Of a stretch of 64,000 bases of DNA, positions 11,154 through 20,448 are shown one piece after another. Where the stretch lies: NCBI RefSeq assembly GCF_018324385.1, contig NZ_AP019536.1:2294001-2358000 (forward strand), given 5' to 3'. Position 1 is the first letter of the stretch. Every line of letters starts with the position of its first letter. The notes below the pieces were generated by a model. It had not been told where the DNA came from. It saw nothing but the letters and a program-made list of their open reading frames with translations, and did no database searches. The position numbers and the translations under genes were made by a program. Origin of the DNA: Ferrigenium kumadai. Its GTDB lineage: Bacteria; Pseudomonadota; Gammaproteobacteria; Burkholderiales; Gallionellaceae.

Positions 11154-12640
11154 GCTTGAGCCCTCCATGCTTCCAACGCCAGTGCGGCGACGGCAACGTC
11201 GCTGAACGGATGCTTCACGCCGTTGATCTCCTGGTAGTCCTCGTGCCCCTTGCCCGCAATCAGGATGGTGTCGAGCTGGCTTGCCGAACCGATCGCGAGC
11301 GCGATGGCCGCGCCGCGATCGACCACGACCTCATGTTTGGATGCGTCCATGCCGTCCAGCACTTCGGCGATGATGGTTTGCGGATCCTCGCTGCGCGGGT
11401 TGTCGCTGGTGACGATGCTATGGTCGGCGAACCGCTCGGCGACCCGTCCCATCATCGGGCGCTTGCCGCGGTCGCGGTCGCCACCGCAGCCGAATACGCA
11501 GATCAGCCGGCCACCCGTCGCATCGCTCACCTCGCGCAGCGTCAGCAGCACTTTCTCCAGCGCATCGGGCGTATGTGCGTAATCGACGATCACCGTCGGC
11601 TGCGCGCTGCCGCCCAACCGCTGCATGCGCCCGGCGACAGGCTGCACCTTGGCCAGTGATCGCACCGCAGCATCCAGCGGAATGTCGCTCACCATCAGCA
11701 CTCCCAGCGCGCCGAGCAGGTTCGCCGCGTTGAAGCGCCCAACCAGCGCGCTGTCGAGTCGCGCACTGCCCCAGCTGGAATGCACATCCAGCTGCAAGCC
11801 CTGCCCACTCATCTCTAATAGATGGCCGTACACCATGCGGATGCCGAGCCGCTCCGCCAACTTCAGCGCGTCATCCGACATGCCATAGCCGATGACTTCG
11901 GCATGTCCCTCGCACAGCTCTTCGGCGAGTTGTGCGCCGTAGGCGTCGTCTAGATTGAGAACGACGCACTTCAGTGTCTCCCAGTCGAACAGCTTTCGCT
12001 TGCTCGCCGCGTAGCTCTGCATGTCGCCGTGGTAATCGAGATGGTCGCGGCTCAGGTTGGTCAGCAGCGCTACGTCGAAGTGCACGCCATTCACCCTCCC
12101 CTGCGCCAGCGCATGCGAGGAAACCTCCATCGCCACGGCCTGCGCGCCGTCGCGCAGGTAATCCGCGAACAGCCCGTGCACACGGATCGCGTCCGGCGTG
12201 GTGTTCGCGCTGGGTTGAAGCTCTCCGGGGTAACCGTTGCCCAAGGTGCCGATCAGCGCGCATTTCCTGCCCGCATCGGCCAAGGCATTGGCGATCCAGT
12301 GGCTGGTGGAAGTCTTGCCGTTGGTGCCGGTCACGCCGACTACCCACAACGTCTCCGACGGCGCACCGCATACCGCATGCGCCAACCAGCCGGCCTTGTG
12401 GCGCAGGTCATCCACGGCAAGGTTGGGGACCTGCCACTCATCATTCCAGACAAAGCCGTGCGCCTCCCAGATCACCGCGTTCGCGCCCTGCGCAATGGCC
12501 TGCGCGATGAAGCGGCGGCCGTCGCTGTTCTCACCGGGATAGGCGACAAAAGTGTCGCCCAGCGTCACCGCGCGGCTATCTGTCACCAGTCGGGTTACAG
12601 GCACGCTCAGCTTGTTCAGCAGCTCAAGGGGAAAGGTCAT
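11150..12640 (-). CDS. murE: UDP-MurNAc-dipeptide--meso-diaminopimelate ligase
   Basis: Adds the third stem residue. 496 residues, ATP loop GTNGKTS (105-111). The DNPR motif in TSDNPRSEDP is the known marker for meso-diaminopimelate rather than lysine, so the wall should be of the Gram-negative mDAP type. The C-terminal GKGHEDYQ segment fits MurE. ATG overlaps the ftsI stop (ATGA). Confidence 0.96.
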   Translation of the reverse strand: MTFPLELLNKLSVPVTRLVTDSRAVTLGDTFVAYPGENSDGRRFIAQAIAQGANAVIWEAHGFVWNDEWQVPNLAVDDLRHKAGWLAHAVCGAPSETLWVVGVTGTNGKTSTSHWIANALADAGRKCALIGTLGNGYPGELQPSANTTPDAIRVHGLFADYLRDGAQAVAMEVSSHALAQGRVNGVHFDVALLTNLSRDHLDYHGDMQSYAASKRKLFDWETLKCVVLNLDDAYGAQLAEELCEGHAEVIGYGMSDDALKLAERLGIRMVYGHLLEMSGQGLQLDVHSSWGSARLDSALVGRFNAANLLGALGVLMVSDIPLDAAVRSLAKVQPVAGRMQRLGGSAQPTVIVDYAHTPDALEKVLLTLREVSDATGGRLICVFGCGGDRDRGKRPMMGRVAERFADHSIVTSDNPRSEDPQTIIAEVLDGMDASKHEVVVDRGAAIALAIGSASQLDTILIAGKGHEDYQEINGVKHPFSDVAVAALALEAWRAQA

Positions 12641-14367
12641 ACTTCCTCCTTGACGATGTCCGCCGACGGCGCGATGACGTTGTCCAGCGGCGCGTCGTTA
12701 GGCACGTTGAGCTCGTGCAGCGCCGCACCGGTTATCTTGCTGAACACGGGCGCGGCTACCAGGCCGCCGTAATACTGGCTGTTGTCGGGTTCGTCGATCA
12801 TCACCGCCACGATCAGGCGCGGATCGGAAGCCGGGGCGAAGCCGACGAAGGATGCCACGTAGCGGCTCACATAGCGGCCGTTCTCCAGCTTTCGCGCGGT
12901 ACCGGTCTTGCCACCCACGCGGTAGCCTGCCACCTGCGCCAGCGGCGCGGTTCCGCCGGGCTGAACCACCAGTTCCATCATCCCGCGCAAGGTGCGCGCC
13001 GTTTTGTCGGAGAACACCTTCTTGCCGGTCGCCGGTGTGTCGAGCTTGAGCAGCGACACGGGCTTCAGTTCGCCATCGTTGGCGAACACGGTATAGGCGC
13101 GCGCCAGCTGCAGCAGGTTCACCGACAGGCCGTGGCCGTAGGACATGGTCGCCTGCTCGATGGGCCGCCAGGTCTTGGGATCGCGCAGCCTGCCCGATGC
13201 CTCGCCGGGGAAGTTGCTGCCGGTCGACGAACCGAAGCCGCTGTCCGAGAAACTCTGCCACAACGTTTCGGAAGGCAGCATCAGGGCCATCTTGGCCGAG
13301 CCGACGTTGCTGGATTTCTGGATGACCTGCGCGACGGTCAGCATCGATTCGGGGTGCGAGTCGTGGATCGTGCGGTTGTTCACCGTAAATTTACCGTGCT
13401 CGGTGTTGATGACTGTCTCGGGACGCACCTTGCCGTTCTCGATGGCAGTGGCCACCGTGAACGGCTTCATGGTCGAACCCGGCTCGAACAGGTCGGCGAT
13501 GGCGCGGTTGCGCATCGATTGAGGACTGACGGTGCCGCGGTTGTTGGGGTTGTAGCCTGGATAGTTTGCGAGCGCCAGCACCTCTCCGCTCTTCGCGTCG
13601 AGCACCACTACCGCGCCGGCCTTGGCGTGATGCTGCTTCACCGCATCGGCCAGTTCGCGGTAGGCCAGATGCTGCACGTTGGCATCCAGGCTGAGCGCGA
13701 TGTCGCTGCCCGGCTTGGGCGCGTGCAGGCTGCCCGCATCCTCGACGATGCGTCCGCGCCTGTCCTTGATGACGCGCTGGCTTCCGGGTTTGCCGGCGAG
13801 CTGTTCCTGCATGGCCAGTTCCAGCCCTTCCTGGCCGTTATCGTCCTGACCGGTAAAGCCCAGCAGCTGCGCCGCCTCCTCGCCCGCAGGATAGTAGCGG
13901 CGGTATTCGCGTTGCATGGAAACGCCGGGAAGGTTCAGGCTCACCACCTTCGCGGCCTGATCGGGCGGGAGCTGGCGCTTGAGGTAGACGAAATCGCGTG
14001 AGGTATCGAGCAGGCGGCTCTTCAGTTCCTCGGTGTCCATGTTCAGGATCTGCGCAAGCTGCTTGACCTGTTTGTTGTCGGCCTCCACATCGGAGGGACT
14101 GGCCCACACCGACTCCACCGGCGTGCTGACGGCGAGCGGGTCGCCGTTGCGGTCGGTGATCATGCCGCGGTGCGCGCTGACCTCGATCACGCGGCTGTAG
14201 CGCTGGTTGCCCTTCTCCTGAAGGAAGTCGTTGTGGAAGCCCTGCAGGTACACGCCGCGCCCGATCAGGCCTGCCAGCCCGAGCAGCAACGCAACGAATA
14301 GCACGGTGGCGCGCCATCCGGGCAGTCTTGCCGGGATATCCTTGTTTGCGCTGGCCGCGTAATTCAT
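12637..14367 (-). CDS. ftsI: Septal transpeptidase FtsI (PBP3)
   Basis: Division-specific class B penicillin-binding protein that cross-links septal peptidoglycan. 576 residues: cytoplasmic tail, one membrane helix at about 20-40, pedestal domain, then the transpeptidase domain with catalytic S298-T-M-K301, SSN at 352-354 and KTG at 487-489. It starts with ATGA overlap on ftsL, its divisome partner, and is followed by murE. Confidence 0.96.
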   Translation of the reverse strand: MNYAASANKDIPARLPGWRATVLFVALLLGLAGLIGRGVYLQGFHNDFLQEKGNQRYSRVIEVSAHRGMITDRNGDPLAVSTPVESVWASPSDVEADNKQVKQLAQILNMDTEELKSRLLDTSRDFVYLKRQLPPDQAAKVVSLNLPGVSMQREYRRYYPAGEEAAQLLGFTGQDDNGQEGLELAMQEQLAGKPGSQRVIKDRRGRIVEDAGSLHAPKPGSDIALSLDANVQHLAYRELADAVKQHHAKAGAVVVLDAKSGEVLALANYPGYNPNNRGTVSPQSMRNRAIADLFEPGSTMKPFTVATAIENGKVRPETVINTEHGKFTVNNRTIHDSHPESMLTVAQVIQKSSNVGSAKMALMLPSETLWQSFSDSGFGSSTGSNFPGEASGRLRDPKTWRPIEQATMSYGHGLSVNLLQLARAYTVFANDGELKPVSLLKLDTPATGKKVFSDKTARTLRGMMELVVQPGGTAPLAQVAGYRVGGKTGTARKLENGRYVSRYVASFVGFAPASDPRLIVAVMIDEPDNSQYYGGLVAAPVFSKITGAALHELNVPNDAPLDNVIAPSADIVKEEV

Positions 14368-14666
14368 GGCTGTTTGTCTGTTTGGCCGTTAGGCTCAACC
14401 CTTATAAATCGAACTTGCCCGTTGACGGGCAACTGCATCTGCAACTGCCTCGCCGCAATCTTTTCCACCCGCGCCGGGGTCGCCCAGGTACTGAGCTCCA
14501 GTTGCAACTGCCCCCATTCCACTTCCATCTGCTGCGCGTGCTCCTTTTCCTTCTGCAACTCGATGAACAGCTTGCGCGCCTTGTGCTGCGAGCTGACCAC
14601 GCTCAGCGCGCACATCACCACCGCCGCCAGCAGCAGCACGTTCAACCCGCTACTGCCAGGCGACAT
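14364..14666 (-). CDS. ftsL: Cell division protein FtsL
   Basis: Small bitopic divisome protein that works with FtsB and FtsQ to activate FtsWI. 100 residues: one membrane helix at about 8-26, then a helical stretch (about 27-60) likely to form the coiled coil. Sequence conservation in this family is weak, so the call rests largely on topology, length and position between rsmH and ftsI. It overlaps rsmH by 17 bases. Confidence 0.92.
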   Translation of the reverse strand: MSPGSSGLNVLLLAAVVMCALSVVSSQHKARKLFIELQKEKEHAQQMEVEWGQLQLELSTWATPARVEKIAARQLQMQLPVNGQVRFIRVEPNGQTDKQP

Positions 14667-15591
14667 CGCTGCGCTCCGCCACCCGCATCACGGCGCTGCG
14701 CGCCCGCGGGTTCGCCTGCAATTCCGCCTCGCCCGCGCGCACCGCCTTGCCGACCAGGCGCAACCGGCCCTGCGGCACTTCGCTCGCGCGGATCGGCACG
14801 TTACGCGGCAGCTTGTCGCCCTCGGCCATGTCGCGCATGAAGTGCTTCACCATGCGGTCTTCCAGCGAGTGGAAGCTGATCACCACGAGGCGCCCTCCTG
14901 CCTGCAGGTGCGCAACGCACTCGGGCAAGACGCTCTCAAGCTCTTCGAGTTCCCGGTTGAGATAAATCCGTATAGCCTGGAAAGTGCGTGTCGCCGGGTT
15001 CTGCCCGGCTTCACGGGTACGTACCGCCTTGCTAACCAGCTCGACGAGCTGCCGCGTGGTTTCGATCGGTTGGACCGCGCGCGCAGCAACAACCGCTCTT
15101 GCAATCTGCTTAGCAAACCGTTCTTCGCCGTAATCACGTACCACCTCCGCAAGCAATCCTTCATCCACCGACGCCAGCCACTCAGCTGCCGTCGCCCCCC
15201 TGGTGGTATCCATGCGCATGTCCAGCGGCGCATCGAAGCGAAAACTGAAACCGCGTGCAGCCTCATCCAGCTGCGGCGACGAAACCCCCAGATCGAGCAG
15301 GATGCCGTCCACCTTCTTCACCTTCATCTCGCGCAACACATCCGCCAGATGCTCGAAACCGCTGTGCTCGAGGTGGAAGCGCGCATCGCGCCATTGCCTG
15401 CCCACCGCGATCGCCGCCGGATCCTTGTCCAGCGCGATCAGCCTGCCGTTCGCACCGAGCCGTTCCAGTATCAGGCGGCTGTGGCCGCCGCGCCCGAAGG
15501 TTCCATCCACATAGACGCCATCCGGCTTGATCGCAAGCGCTTCGACGGCTTCACTCAATAAAACAGTCGCGTGGGCCAGGCCCTCGCTCAC
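14650..15591 (-). CDS. rsmH: 16S rRNA (cytosine-1402-N4)-methyltransferase RsmH
   Basis: SAM-dependent methyltransferase (formerly MraW) acting on C1402 of 16S rRNA. 313 residues. [10 protein letters not shown] at the N-terminus and the SAM loop [11 protein letters not shown] (28-38) are family hallmarks; [10 protein letters not shown] and [14 protein letters not shown] follow in order. The start is a GTG at 15591 that overlaps the mraZ stop (GTGA). Confidence 0.96.
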   Translation of the reverse strand: MSEGLAHATVLLSEAVEALAIKPDGVYVDGTFGRGGHSRLILERLGANGRLIALDKDPAAIAVGRQWRDARFHLEHSGFEHLADVLREMKVKKVDGILLDLGVSSPQLDEAARGFSFRFDAPLDMRMDTTRGATAAEWLASVDEGLLAEVVRDYGEERFAKQIARAVVAARAVQPIETTRQLVELVSKAVRTREAGQNPATRTFQAIRIYLNRELEELESVLPECVAHLQAGGRLVVISFHSLEDRMVKHFMRDMAEGDKLPRNVPIRASEVPQGRLRLVGKAVRAGEAELQANPRARSAVMRVAERSDVAWQ

Positions 15592-16034
15592 AAGGAGAAC
15601 CCTTCCAGCTCCGGCGGCAACTCGCCCTCCATGAAGGACAGCGCTGCTTCCTGCTGCGCCTGCCACTTCTTCTCGTCCCACAACTCGAACTTGTTGCCCT
15701 GGCCGACCAGCATCACGTGCTTGTCCAGCGCGGCATAACTGCGCAGCGTCGGCGAGATCAGCACACGACCGGCGCCATCCATCAACACATCCTCGGCATG
15801 ACCCACCAGCAGACGCTGCAAGGCGCGAATCTTCGGGTTGAGCGCGGAGAGCTTGAGCAACTTCTCACGGATCGGCTGCCACTCGGGCTGGGGATAAACC
15901 AGCAGGCAGCCGTCGGCATCGGCGGTCAGCACCAGCTGACCAGCACAATGCGCGAGCAGCATGTCGCGATACCGCGCCGGTATCGCGAGCCTGCCTTTGC
16001 TATCCAGATTGAGTTGAGCCGCTCCTTGGAACAT
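15588..16034 (-). CDS. mraZ: Transcriptional regulator MraZ
   Basis: Ring-forming SpoVT/AbrB-fold DNA-binding protein; in E. coli it represses its own dcw promoter. 148 residues with two swapped-hairpin repeats, each with a D-x3-R signature (D11-R15 and D86-R90). Start ATG follows directly on AAAGG, too close for an ordinary ribosome site; the GGGA of the last MraZ box, 7 bases upstream, is a better Shine-Dalgarno. First gene of the cluster. Confidence 0.96.
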   Translation of the reverse strand: MFQGAAQLNLDSKGRLAIPARYRDMLLAHCAGQLVLTADADGCLLVYPQPEWQPIREKLLKLSALNPKIRALQRLLVGHAEDVLMDGAGRVLISPTLRSYAALDKHVMLVGQGNKFELWDEKKWQAQQEAALSFMEGELPPELEGFSL

Positions 16035-16042
16035 CCTTTAAT

Positions 16043-16077
16043 CCCACTTTCACCCACTTTTTACCACTTAGGCCCAC
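16043..16077 (-). promoter_or_regulatory. Four MraZ operator boxes
   Basis: On the minus strand GTGGG, GTGGT, GTGGG and GTGGG occur at an exact 10-base period (plus-strand blocks start at 16043, 16053, 16063 and 16073). TGGG-type repeats at 10-base spacing are the known MraZ target upstream of mraZ. They span from the -10 element to just before the start codon, so bound MraZ would block both the promoter and early transcript. Confidence 0.88.
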
Positions 16078-16104
16078 TATATTGAAAAAAAACCAGCGGG
16101 TCAA
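16076..16104 (-). promoter_or_regulatory. Sigma70 promoter of the dcw cluster
   Basis: Minus strand: -35 TTGACC (16099-16104), 17-base spacer (16082-16098), -10 TATAGT (16076-16081). The -10 runs into the first MraZ box. Predicted transcript start about 16069, giving a leader of about 35 bases. Confidence 0.82.
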
Positions 16105-16441
16105 GCGCAAAAACGGGATTTTCCTTTTTGGGACAAGGAGTTAGCGCGCACAGTTAAGGCAAAACAAATGTGCTTAAAAAGCAATGAATTGCACAAATAA
16201 GCTAAAGTGCTTTGTGATGGATGGACTAGATATTCACTGCCGTTGCCCCTGCTGAGGGCTTGGGATATGGTGCGCGGAGTTGTTAAGAAGTTGCTTTAGC
16301 TGCCGCCCGAGAAATTTTAGGCCGTCCTACCAGACACGAAGAAGATGCGATGGTGACTGATATTTGCTGTATTAGGCATACATTACCGCGCCATGAATTT
16401 GTTATCTAAATTACGCTAGCCATCACATAACGAAACAGACT
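16105..16441. other. Intergenic region, no gene seen
   Basis: About 340 bases between the mraZ promoter and the divergent exported-protein gene. It is noticeably more AT-rich than the dcw genes. I see no open frame with a ribosome site, no RNA gene and no clear promoter. It may be remnant sequence. Confidence 0.4.
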
Positions 16442-17701
16442 ATGCGCCTCATTTGTTTACTTGCAGCCATACTTCTTGCGACAGCGCAAACCGCATATGC
16501 AGAAGACTGGCTTAGTCACTACTACGAACATCCAACGCCAGAACGCTTTGTGACGGAAGTCCATGCATTGAGCAAAGCGGGCAACCTCTCCAATCCGAAG
16601 ACTGCCGCTCTGATTTCGGTATTCCTAGGAAGAGTTATAGCGGCGAATCCGACACAAGTCGATAGTTGGCTAACCCAACTTGGTGATCTGAAGGGAGGCG
16701 ACCGCCAGACGGTGCTGTTCGCAGCCAGCTTATCAGGGACTAAAGAAGCGCAGGCCTATCTTAGCCGCCAGTCGGACGCTGAAAAGTACCTAGGGAAGCC
16801 AATCGACATCAGAGCCCTTGAGCCAAATAACCCCACATTTTTGGACATGCTTTGGGCCGACTTCTTTGCAACTGGTGAAGCAGTGCCAATCAGGCGCATT
16901 GTTGTTGCACTTAACTACGACAAGTATTCCGGTGCGCTTGAACGGTACGCAAAGTCTGAAAAGACCGAGAAGGACCGCAACGATGCAATTCTTGAAGCGG
17001 TATTTAAGGCGGCGATGTGGTCGCTGGAATCCAATGCAAGACAACACCGTCGTGTTGGCGAAATTCTCGAGCAAACCTACTTCTCAGGAGGGTTAACTCA
17101 ACCAGAACAAGTCTGGTTGTCAGCCATTCTTGCAAAGGCGATGCCCGAGAAATATGAACTCACTCGCACAGAGGTAGGCCAATGGACCTTCAAACGCAAA
17201 TCAACTGTTCAGGGCACGACTGGTTGGCGAGACAGTGGCGGCAAGTCCGTTGCTGAGACGGAATCGATGAAGTCCAAGGATGACTTTGGAGGTTCCCTAC
17301 TCGCGACGACGGATGAGGACTGGGAGAAGAAATGGAATACGCCTCCCGAAACTAAGCCGAATTTCAACAGGGCAGGGATAGTTCCTTACGGCAAGAAGAT
17401 CTACATCCTTACATTTTTCGCAAACCCGAAGCTTGACCAACAGGGTAAGGCCAATGTGCTATGCGACTTCCGAATATTTGCGCCTACTGGCAAGGTCTCC
17501 CTCGAACAGAAAGATGTGACCTGCTTTACTGGAACTATTCAAGGGAGTCCATCCGCCCTGCGGTTGTCGGCTCCCGTAGTGGCCTTCTCCGGCGATCCGA
17601 ATGACCCAGCGGGAACTTGGTCGGTCGAAGTGATGCTTCGAGATGCCGTACGGAACGTGGAACTTCCTCTTCGCACAACCTTCGAGCTGAGGCGACCGTG
17701 A
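16442..17701 (+). CDS. Exported protein of unknown function
   Basis: 419 residues with a clear signal peptide (hydrophobic 4-15, cleavage near AYA-ED at 20-21), so probably periplasmic. Residues about 30-235 look helical, like a repeat-type domain. The C-terminal part (about 285-419) looks beta-rich and ends in a segment with GTWSVEVMLRDAVRN, suggesting a beta-sandwich. I do not recognise the family. Base composition is lower in GC than the flanking genes, and the gene stands alone on the plus strand, hinting at acquisition. No partner gene suggests a role. Confidence 0.75.
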   Translation: MRLICLLAAILLATAQTAYAEDWLSHYYEHPTPERFVTEVHALSKAGNLSNPKTAALISVFLGRVIAANPTQVDSWLTQLGDLKGGDRQTVLFAASLSGTKEAQAYLSRQSDAEKYLGKPIDIRALEPNNPTFLDMLWADFFATGEAVPIRRIVVALNYDKYSGALERYAKSEKTEKDRNDAILEAVFKAAMWSLESNARQHRRVGEILEQTYFSGGLTQPEQVWLSAILAKAMPEKYELTRTEVGQWTFKRKSTVQGTTGWRDSGGKSVAETESMKSKDDFGGSLLATTDEDWEKKWNTPPETKPNFNRAGIVPYGKKIYILTFFANPKLDQQGKANVLCDFRIFAPTGKVSLEQKDVTCFTGTIQGSPSALRLSAPVVAFSGDPNDPAGTWSVEVMLRDAVRNVELPLRTTFELRRP

Positions 17702-17754
17702 TGACCCAAGCGTAAAGGGGGCAGCTTCGCATTTGCTTGCACACCAAATAATAA

Positions 17755-17779
17755 GGGCGGGTTTGAAACCCGCCCCTAC
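17755..17779 (-). repeat. GTAG-headed REP palindrome, possible rnpB terminator
   Basis: Minus strand reads GTAG, then an uninterrupted palindrome with arms GGGCGGGTTT and AAACCCGCCC, then TTATTATTT. A GTAG head before a palindrome is typical of REP elements. The hairpin plus T-rich tail directly after rnpB could also end its transcript. Confidence 0.65.
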
Positions 17780-17805
17780 AGACTTCGCGAACAACCCATT
17801 GAAAG

Positions 17806-18160
17806 AAGTGAAGCTGGCCGATAAGCCGGGTTCTGTCGTGGACAGTCATTCCTCTAGGCGTTTCGTTACCTGACGCTCGAGCAACCTACCCGCTGGCGAC
17901 GCGAGCAACGTCATGGCCAGCCTATTTGGTCTTGCTCCGGATGGGGTTTACCCTGCCACTGATGTTGCCACCAGCGCGGTGAGCTCTTACCTCGCCATTT
18001 CAACCTTACCTGATCTGCTTGCGCAGCCATCGGCGGTGTATTTTCTGTGGCACTTTCCATCGCCTCACGGCGTCCGGCCGTTAACCGGCATCCTGCTCTG
18101 TGGAGCCCGGACTTTCCTCTCCGTACAAGAAGTACGCAGCGACTGCCTAGCCAGCTTCGG
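17806..18160 (-). ncRNA. rnpB: RNase P RNA, class A
   Basis: Catalytic RNA of RNase P, which matures tRNA 5' ends. On the minus strand it opens with GAAGCTGGCTAGGCAGTCGC and closes with GGCTTATCGGCCAGCTTCAC, whose ends pair as P1, like the E. coli RNA. Conserved core blocks such as GAGGAAAGTCCGGGCTC (P4 strand) and the AGGGTAAACCC region are present in order. Ends are estimated from the P1 pairing. About 355 nt, normal for the class. An ORF called on the other strand here is a shadow. Confidence 0.95.
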
Positions 18161-18292
18161 TGCGGAGTTTAACACGTTAGGTTCCGCGAACCCGGGAGCC
18201 CTTCGACATAACCAGCGACTTGTCCGCTTGCGGGCTTAGTCGAATGGCTAGTAGTTTTATCTAGCTCAGGGCGAACGGGCTTTAGAGCTGCG

Positions 18293-19237
18293 TCAATCGG
18301 CCTCTTCGATCGGCAGAGACGGTGCAACGCCCGCGCGCACCGTCGCTTCGTCCAGCGCCGGGGAGCACAGCTCGATGAAGCGGTAGGCGAAGCTGCGCAG
18401 GTAATGGCCGCGCCGCAGGGCGATGTAGGTGGTGTTGGCGCCGAACAGGTGCGAGCATTTCAGCAGGCGCAGGTCGGTGTCCTTGGCCGGGTTGAATGCC
18501 ATCGATGCGATGATGCCGATGCCCATGCCCAGTTCCACATAGGTCTTGATCACGTCGGCATCCAGCGCGGACATCACGATCTCCGGCGACAGCCCGGCAT
18601 CGGCGAATGACCGGTCGATCTTGGCGCGGCCGGTCAGCCCTTCGTGATAGGTGACGATGGGATATTCGGCGATGTCCTTCAGCGTCAGCGGCTGCACCTT
18701 CTCCAGCGGATGCCCGGCGGGCACGATCACCGCGTGATGCCACGAGTAGTAGGGGAACGAATCCAGCCGGGTGACGTCGGCCAGCGCCTCGGTCGCCACA
18801 CCGATGTCCGCCTCGCCGTTCAGCAGCATGGTGACGATCTCGTTCGGCCCTGCCTGGTGAAGCTTGAGGTGCACCTTGGGGAAGGACTTCTTGAATTCGG
18901 TGATCACCTGAGGCAGCGAATAGCGTGCCTGCGTGTGCGTGGCGACCACGGTGAGCTGGCCCTCGTCACGCTTGCTGTATTGCTCGACCAGGTTCTTGAT
19001 GTTGTTCGCGTCGAGCAGGATGCGCTCGACGATCCCCAGCAATTCGCTGCCCGGCTCGGTAAGCCCGAGCAGTCGCTTGCCCTTACGCACGAACAGCTCC
19101 ACGCCCAGCTCGTCCTCGAGGTCCTTGATGTGCTTGGACACGCCGGACTGCGAGGTGAACAGCGCGTTGCCCACCTCGGTGAGGTTGAAGTTGCAGCGCA
19201 CCGCCTCGCGGATGATGCGCAATTGCTGGAAGTTCAT
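18293..19237 (-). CDS. cysB: LysR-type regulator CysB
   Basis: Activator of sulfate uptake and cysteine biosynthesis genes, responsive to N-acetylserine in enteric bacteria. 314 residues: winged HTH at about 1-60 (MNFQQLRIIREAV then a TSQSGVSKHIKDLE recognition helix), substrate-binding domain after residue 90 with VATHTQARYSLP, the CysB-type ligand pocket. The ATG at 19237 is chosen because homology starts there. It lies just downstream of the sulfate transporter genes it probably controls. Confidence 0.93.
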   Translation of the reverse strand: MNFQQLRIIREAVRCNFNLTEVGNALFTSQSGVSKHIKDLEDELGVELFVRKGKRLLGLTEPGSELLGIVERILLDANNIKNLVEQYSKRDEGQLTVVATHTQARYSLPQVITEFKKSFPKVHLKLHQAGPNEIVTMLLNGEADIGVATEALADVTRLDSFPYYSWHHAVIVPAGHPLEKVQPLTLKDIAEYPIVTYHEGLTGRAKIDRSFADAGLSPEIVMSALDADVIKTYVELGMGIGIIASMAFNPAKDTDLRLLKCSHLFGANTTYIALRRGHYLRSFAYRFIELCSPALDEATVRAGVAPSLPIEEAD

Positions 19238-19272
19238 TTCGGTTGCTCCATCATGGGTGATGAGACTCATTT

Positions 19273-19319
19273 GTAAGAGCACGCCCTGCGTGCGAATCGC
19301 GCCCAAGGGGCGCTCCTAC
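19273..19319. repeat. Pair of convergent REP-like palindromes
   Basis: Between cysA and cysB. The plus strand begins GTAAGAGCACGCCC and the minus strand begins GTAGGAGCGCCCC, each followed by its own small palindrome, so the two heads face each other across 47 bases. This is the usual arrangement of a REP doublet. Confidence 0.55.
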
Positions 19320-19326
19320 ACCCGGC

Positions 19327-20358
19327 TTACGCCTGCGCTCCCGCCTCGAACACGCGGAATTGCCGCGGCCTGATGAAGACCTTGTCGCCGCTAGCCAACG
19401 GCGCGGCATCGAAGCGCTCGCGACTCAATTCGATCTCGATGAACTCGCTGCTGCCGTCTGCCGCCACTTCCACGCGCACGATCGAACCGATGGCGCGCAC
19501 CAGCTTGACCTCGACCGGCAAGGCCGTGTCGTCCTGCGGCGTGGCGCTGATGTCGATGTCGTGCGGGCGCACATACGCCACCGCTTCCTCGCCGTGATGC
19601 TCTGTCCATGGCGCATGGTCGCGGCTGTGGAACAGGTTCACGTTGCCGATGAACTGGTAGACGAATGGCGTGGCCGGCGCGGCATACACTTCGTCCGGCG
19701 TGCCGATCTGCTCGATCCTGCCTTTGTTCATCACCACCACGCGGTCGGCCACTTCCAGCGCCTCTTCCTGGTCGTGCGTGACGAAGATGCTGGTGATGTG
19801 CAGCTCGTCGTGCAGGCGGCGCAGCCAGCGGCGCAGTTCCTTGCGCACCTGCGCGTCAAGCGCGCCGAACGGTTCGTCCAGCAGCAGTATCTTCGGCTCG
19901 ACCGCCAGCGCACGCGCTAGGGCGATGCGCTGACGCTGTCCGCCGGAGAGCTGTGCCGGATAGCGGTCATGCAGGAAATCCAGTTGCACCAGGTTCAGCA
20001 GTTCATGCACACGGCGCTTGATCTCGGCTTCGTTCGGGCGCTCTTTCTTCGGTTTTACCCGCAGACCGAACGCGACGTTCTCGAACACGGTCATGTGCCG
20101 GAACAGCGCGTAGTGCTGGAACACGAAACCGACGTTGCGCTCGCGTGCATCGCGCTGCTGCACATCTTCGCCGTGGAACAGCAGCTTGCCGGAATCGGCC
20201 AGTTCCATGCCGCCGATGATGCGCAGCAGCGAAGTCTTGCCGCAGCCGGAAGGGCCGAGCAGTGCCAGCAGTTCGCCGCTGTTCACTTCGAGGTTGATGT
20301 TGTCCAGCGCCTTGTAGCTGCCGAATTGCTTGTTAAGATTTTCAATCGTGATGCTCAT
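19327..20358 (-). CDS. cysA: Sulfate/thiosulfate ABC transporter ATPase CysA
   Basis: Cytoplasmic ATPase driving sulfate and thiosulfate import through CysT/CysW. 343 residues: Walker A GPSGCGKT (35-42), signature LSGGQ (137-141), Walker B ILLLDEP (D161), then a C-terminal regulatory domain with the TOBE-type segment [11 protein letters not shown]. Separated from cysW by a 90-base gap holding a REP doublet. Confidence 0.95.
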   Translation of the reverse strand: MSITIENLNKQFGSYKALDNINLEVNSGELLALLGPSGCGKTSLLRIIGGMELADSGKLLFHGEDVQQRDARERNVGFVFQHYALFRHMTVFENVAFGLRVKPKKERPNEAEIKRRVHELLNLVQLDFLHDRYPAQLSGGQRQRIALARALAVEPKILLLDEPFGALDAQVRKELRRWLRRLHDELHITSIFVTHDQEEALEVADRVVVMNKGRIEQIGTPDEVYAAPATPFVYQFIGNVNLFHSRDHAPWTEHHGEEAVAYVRPHDIDISATPQDDTALPVEVKLVRAIGSIVRVEVAADGSSEFIEIELSRERFDAAPLASGDKVFIRPRQFRVFEAGAQA

Positions 20359-20376
20359 GGTGATGCTCCGCTTTAT

Positions 20377-20444
20377 GTAGGGGCGCGATTCATCGCGCCC
20401 TTGGTCAAATTTGAAATTCAGGGCGCGATGAATCGCGCCCCTAC
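20377..20444. repeat. REP doublet (REPIN-like) between cysW and cysA
   Basis: Two GTAG-headed palindromes face each other. The plus strand begins GTAGGGGCGCGATTCATCGC at 20377; its mirror image ends GCGCCCCTAC at 20444. The arms are almost perfect inverted copies separated by about 20 bases, so transcript could form one long hairpin inside the cysTWA operon. No REP-associated transposase (RAYT) is in the window. Confidence 0.75.
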
Positions 20445-20448
20445 ATAC

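Noticed and set aside
17913..18239. 108-residue plus-strand ORF
   Set aside because: It lies on the opposite strand of the RNase P RNA gene, whose core sequences are unmistakable.
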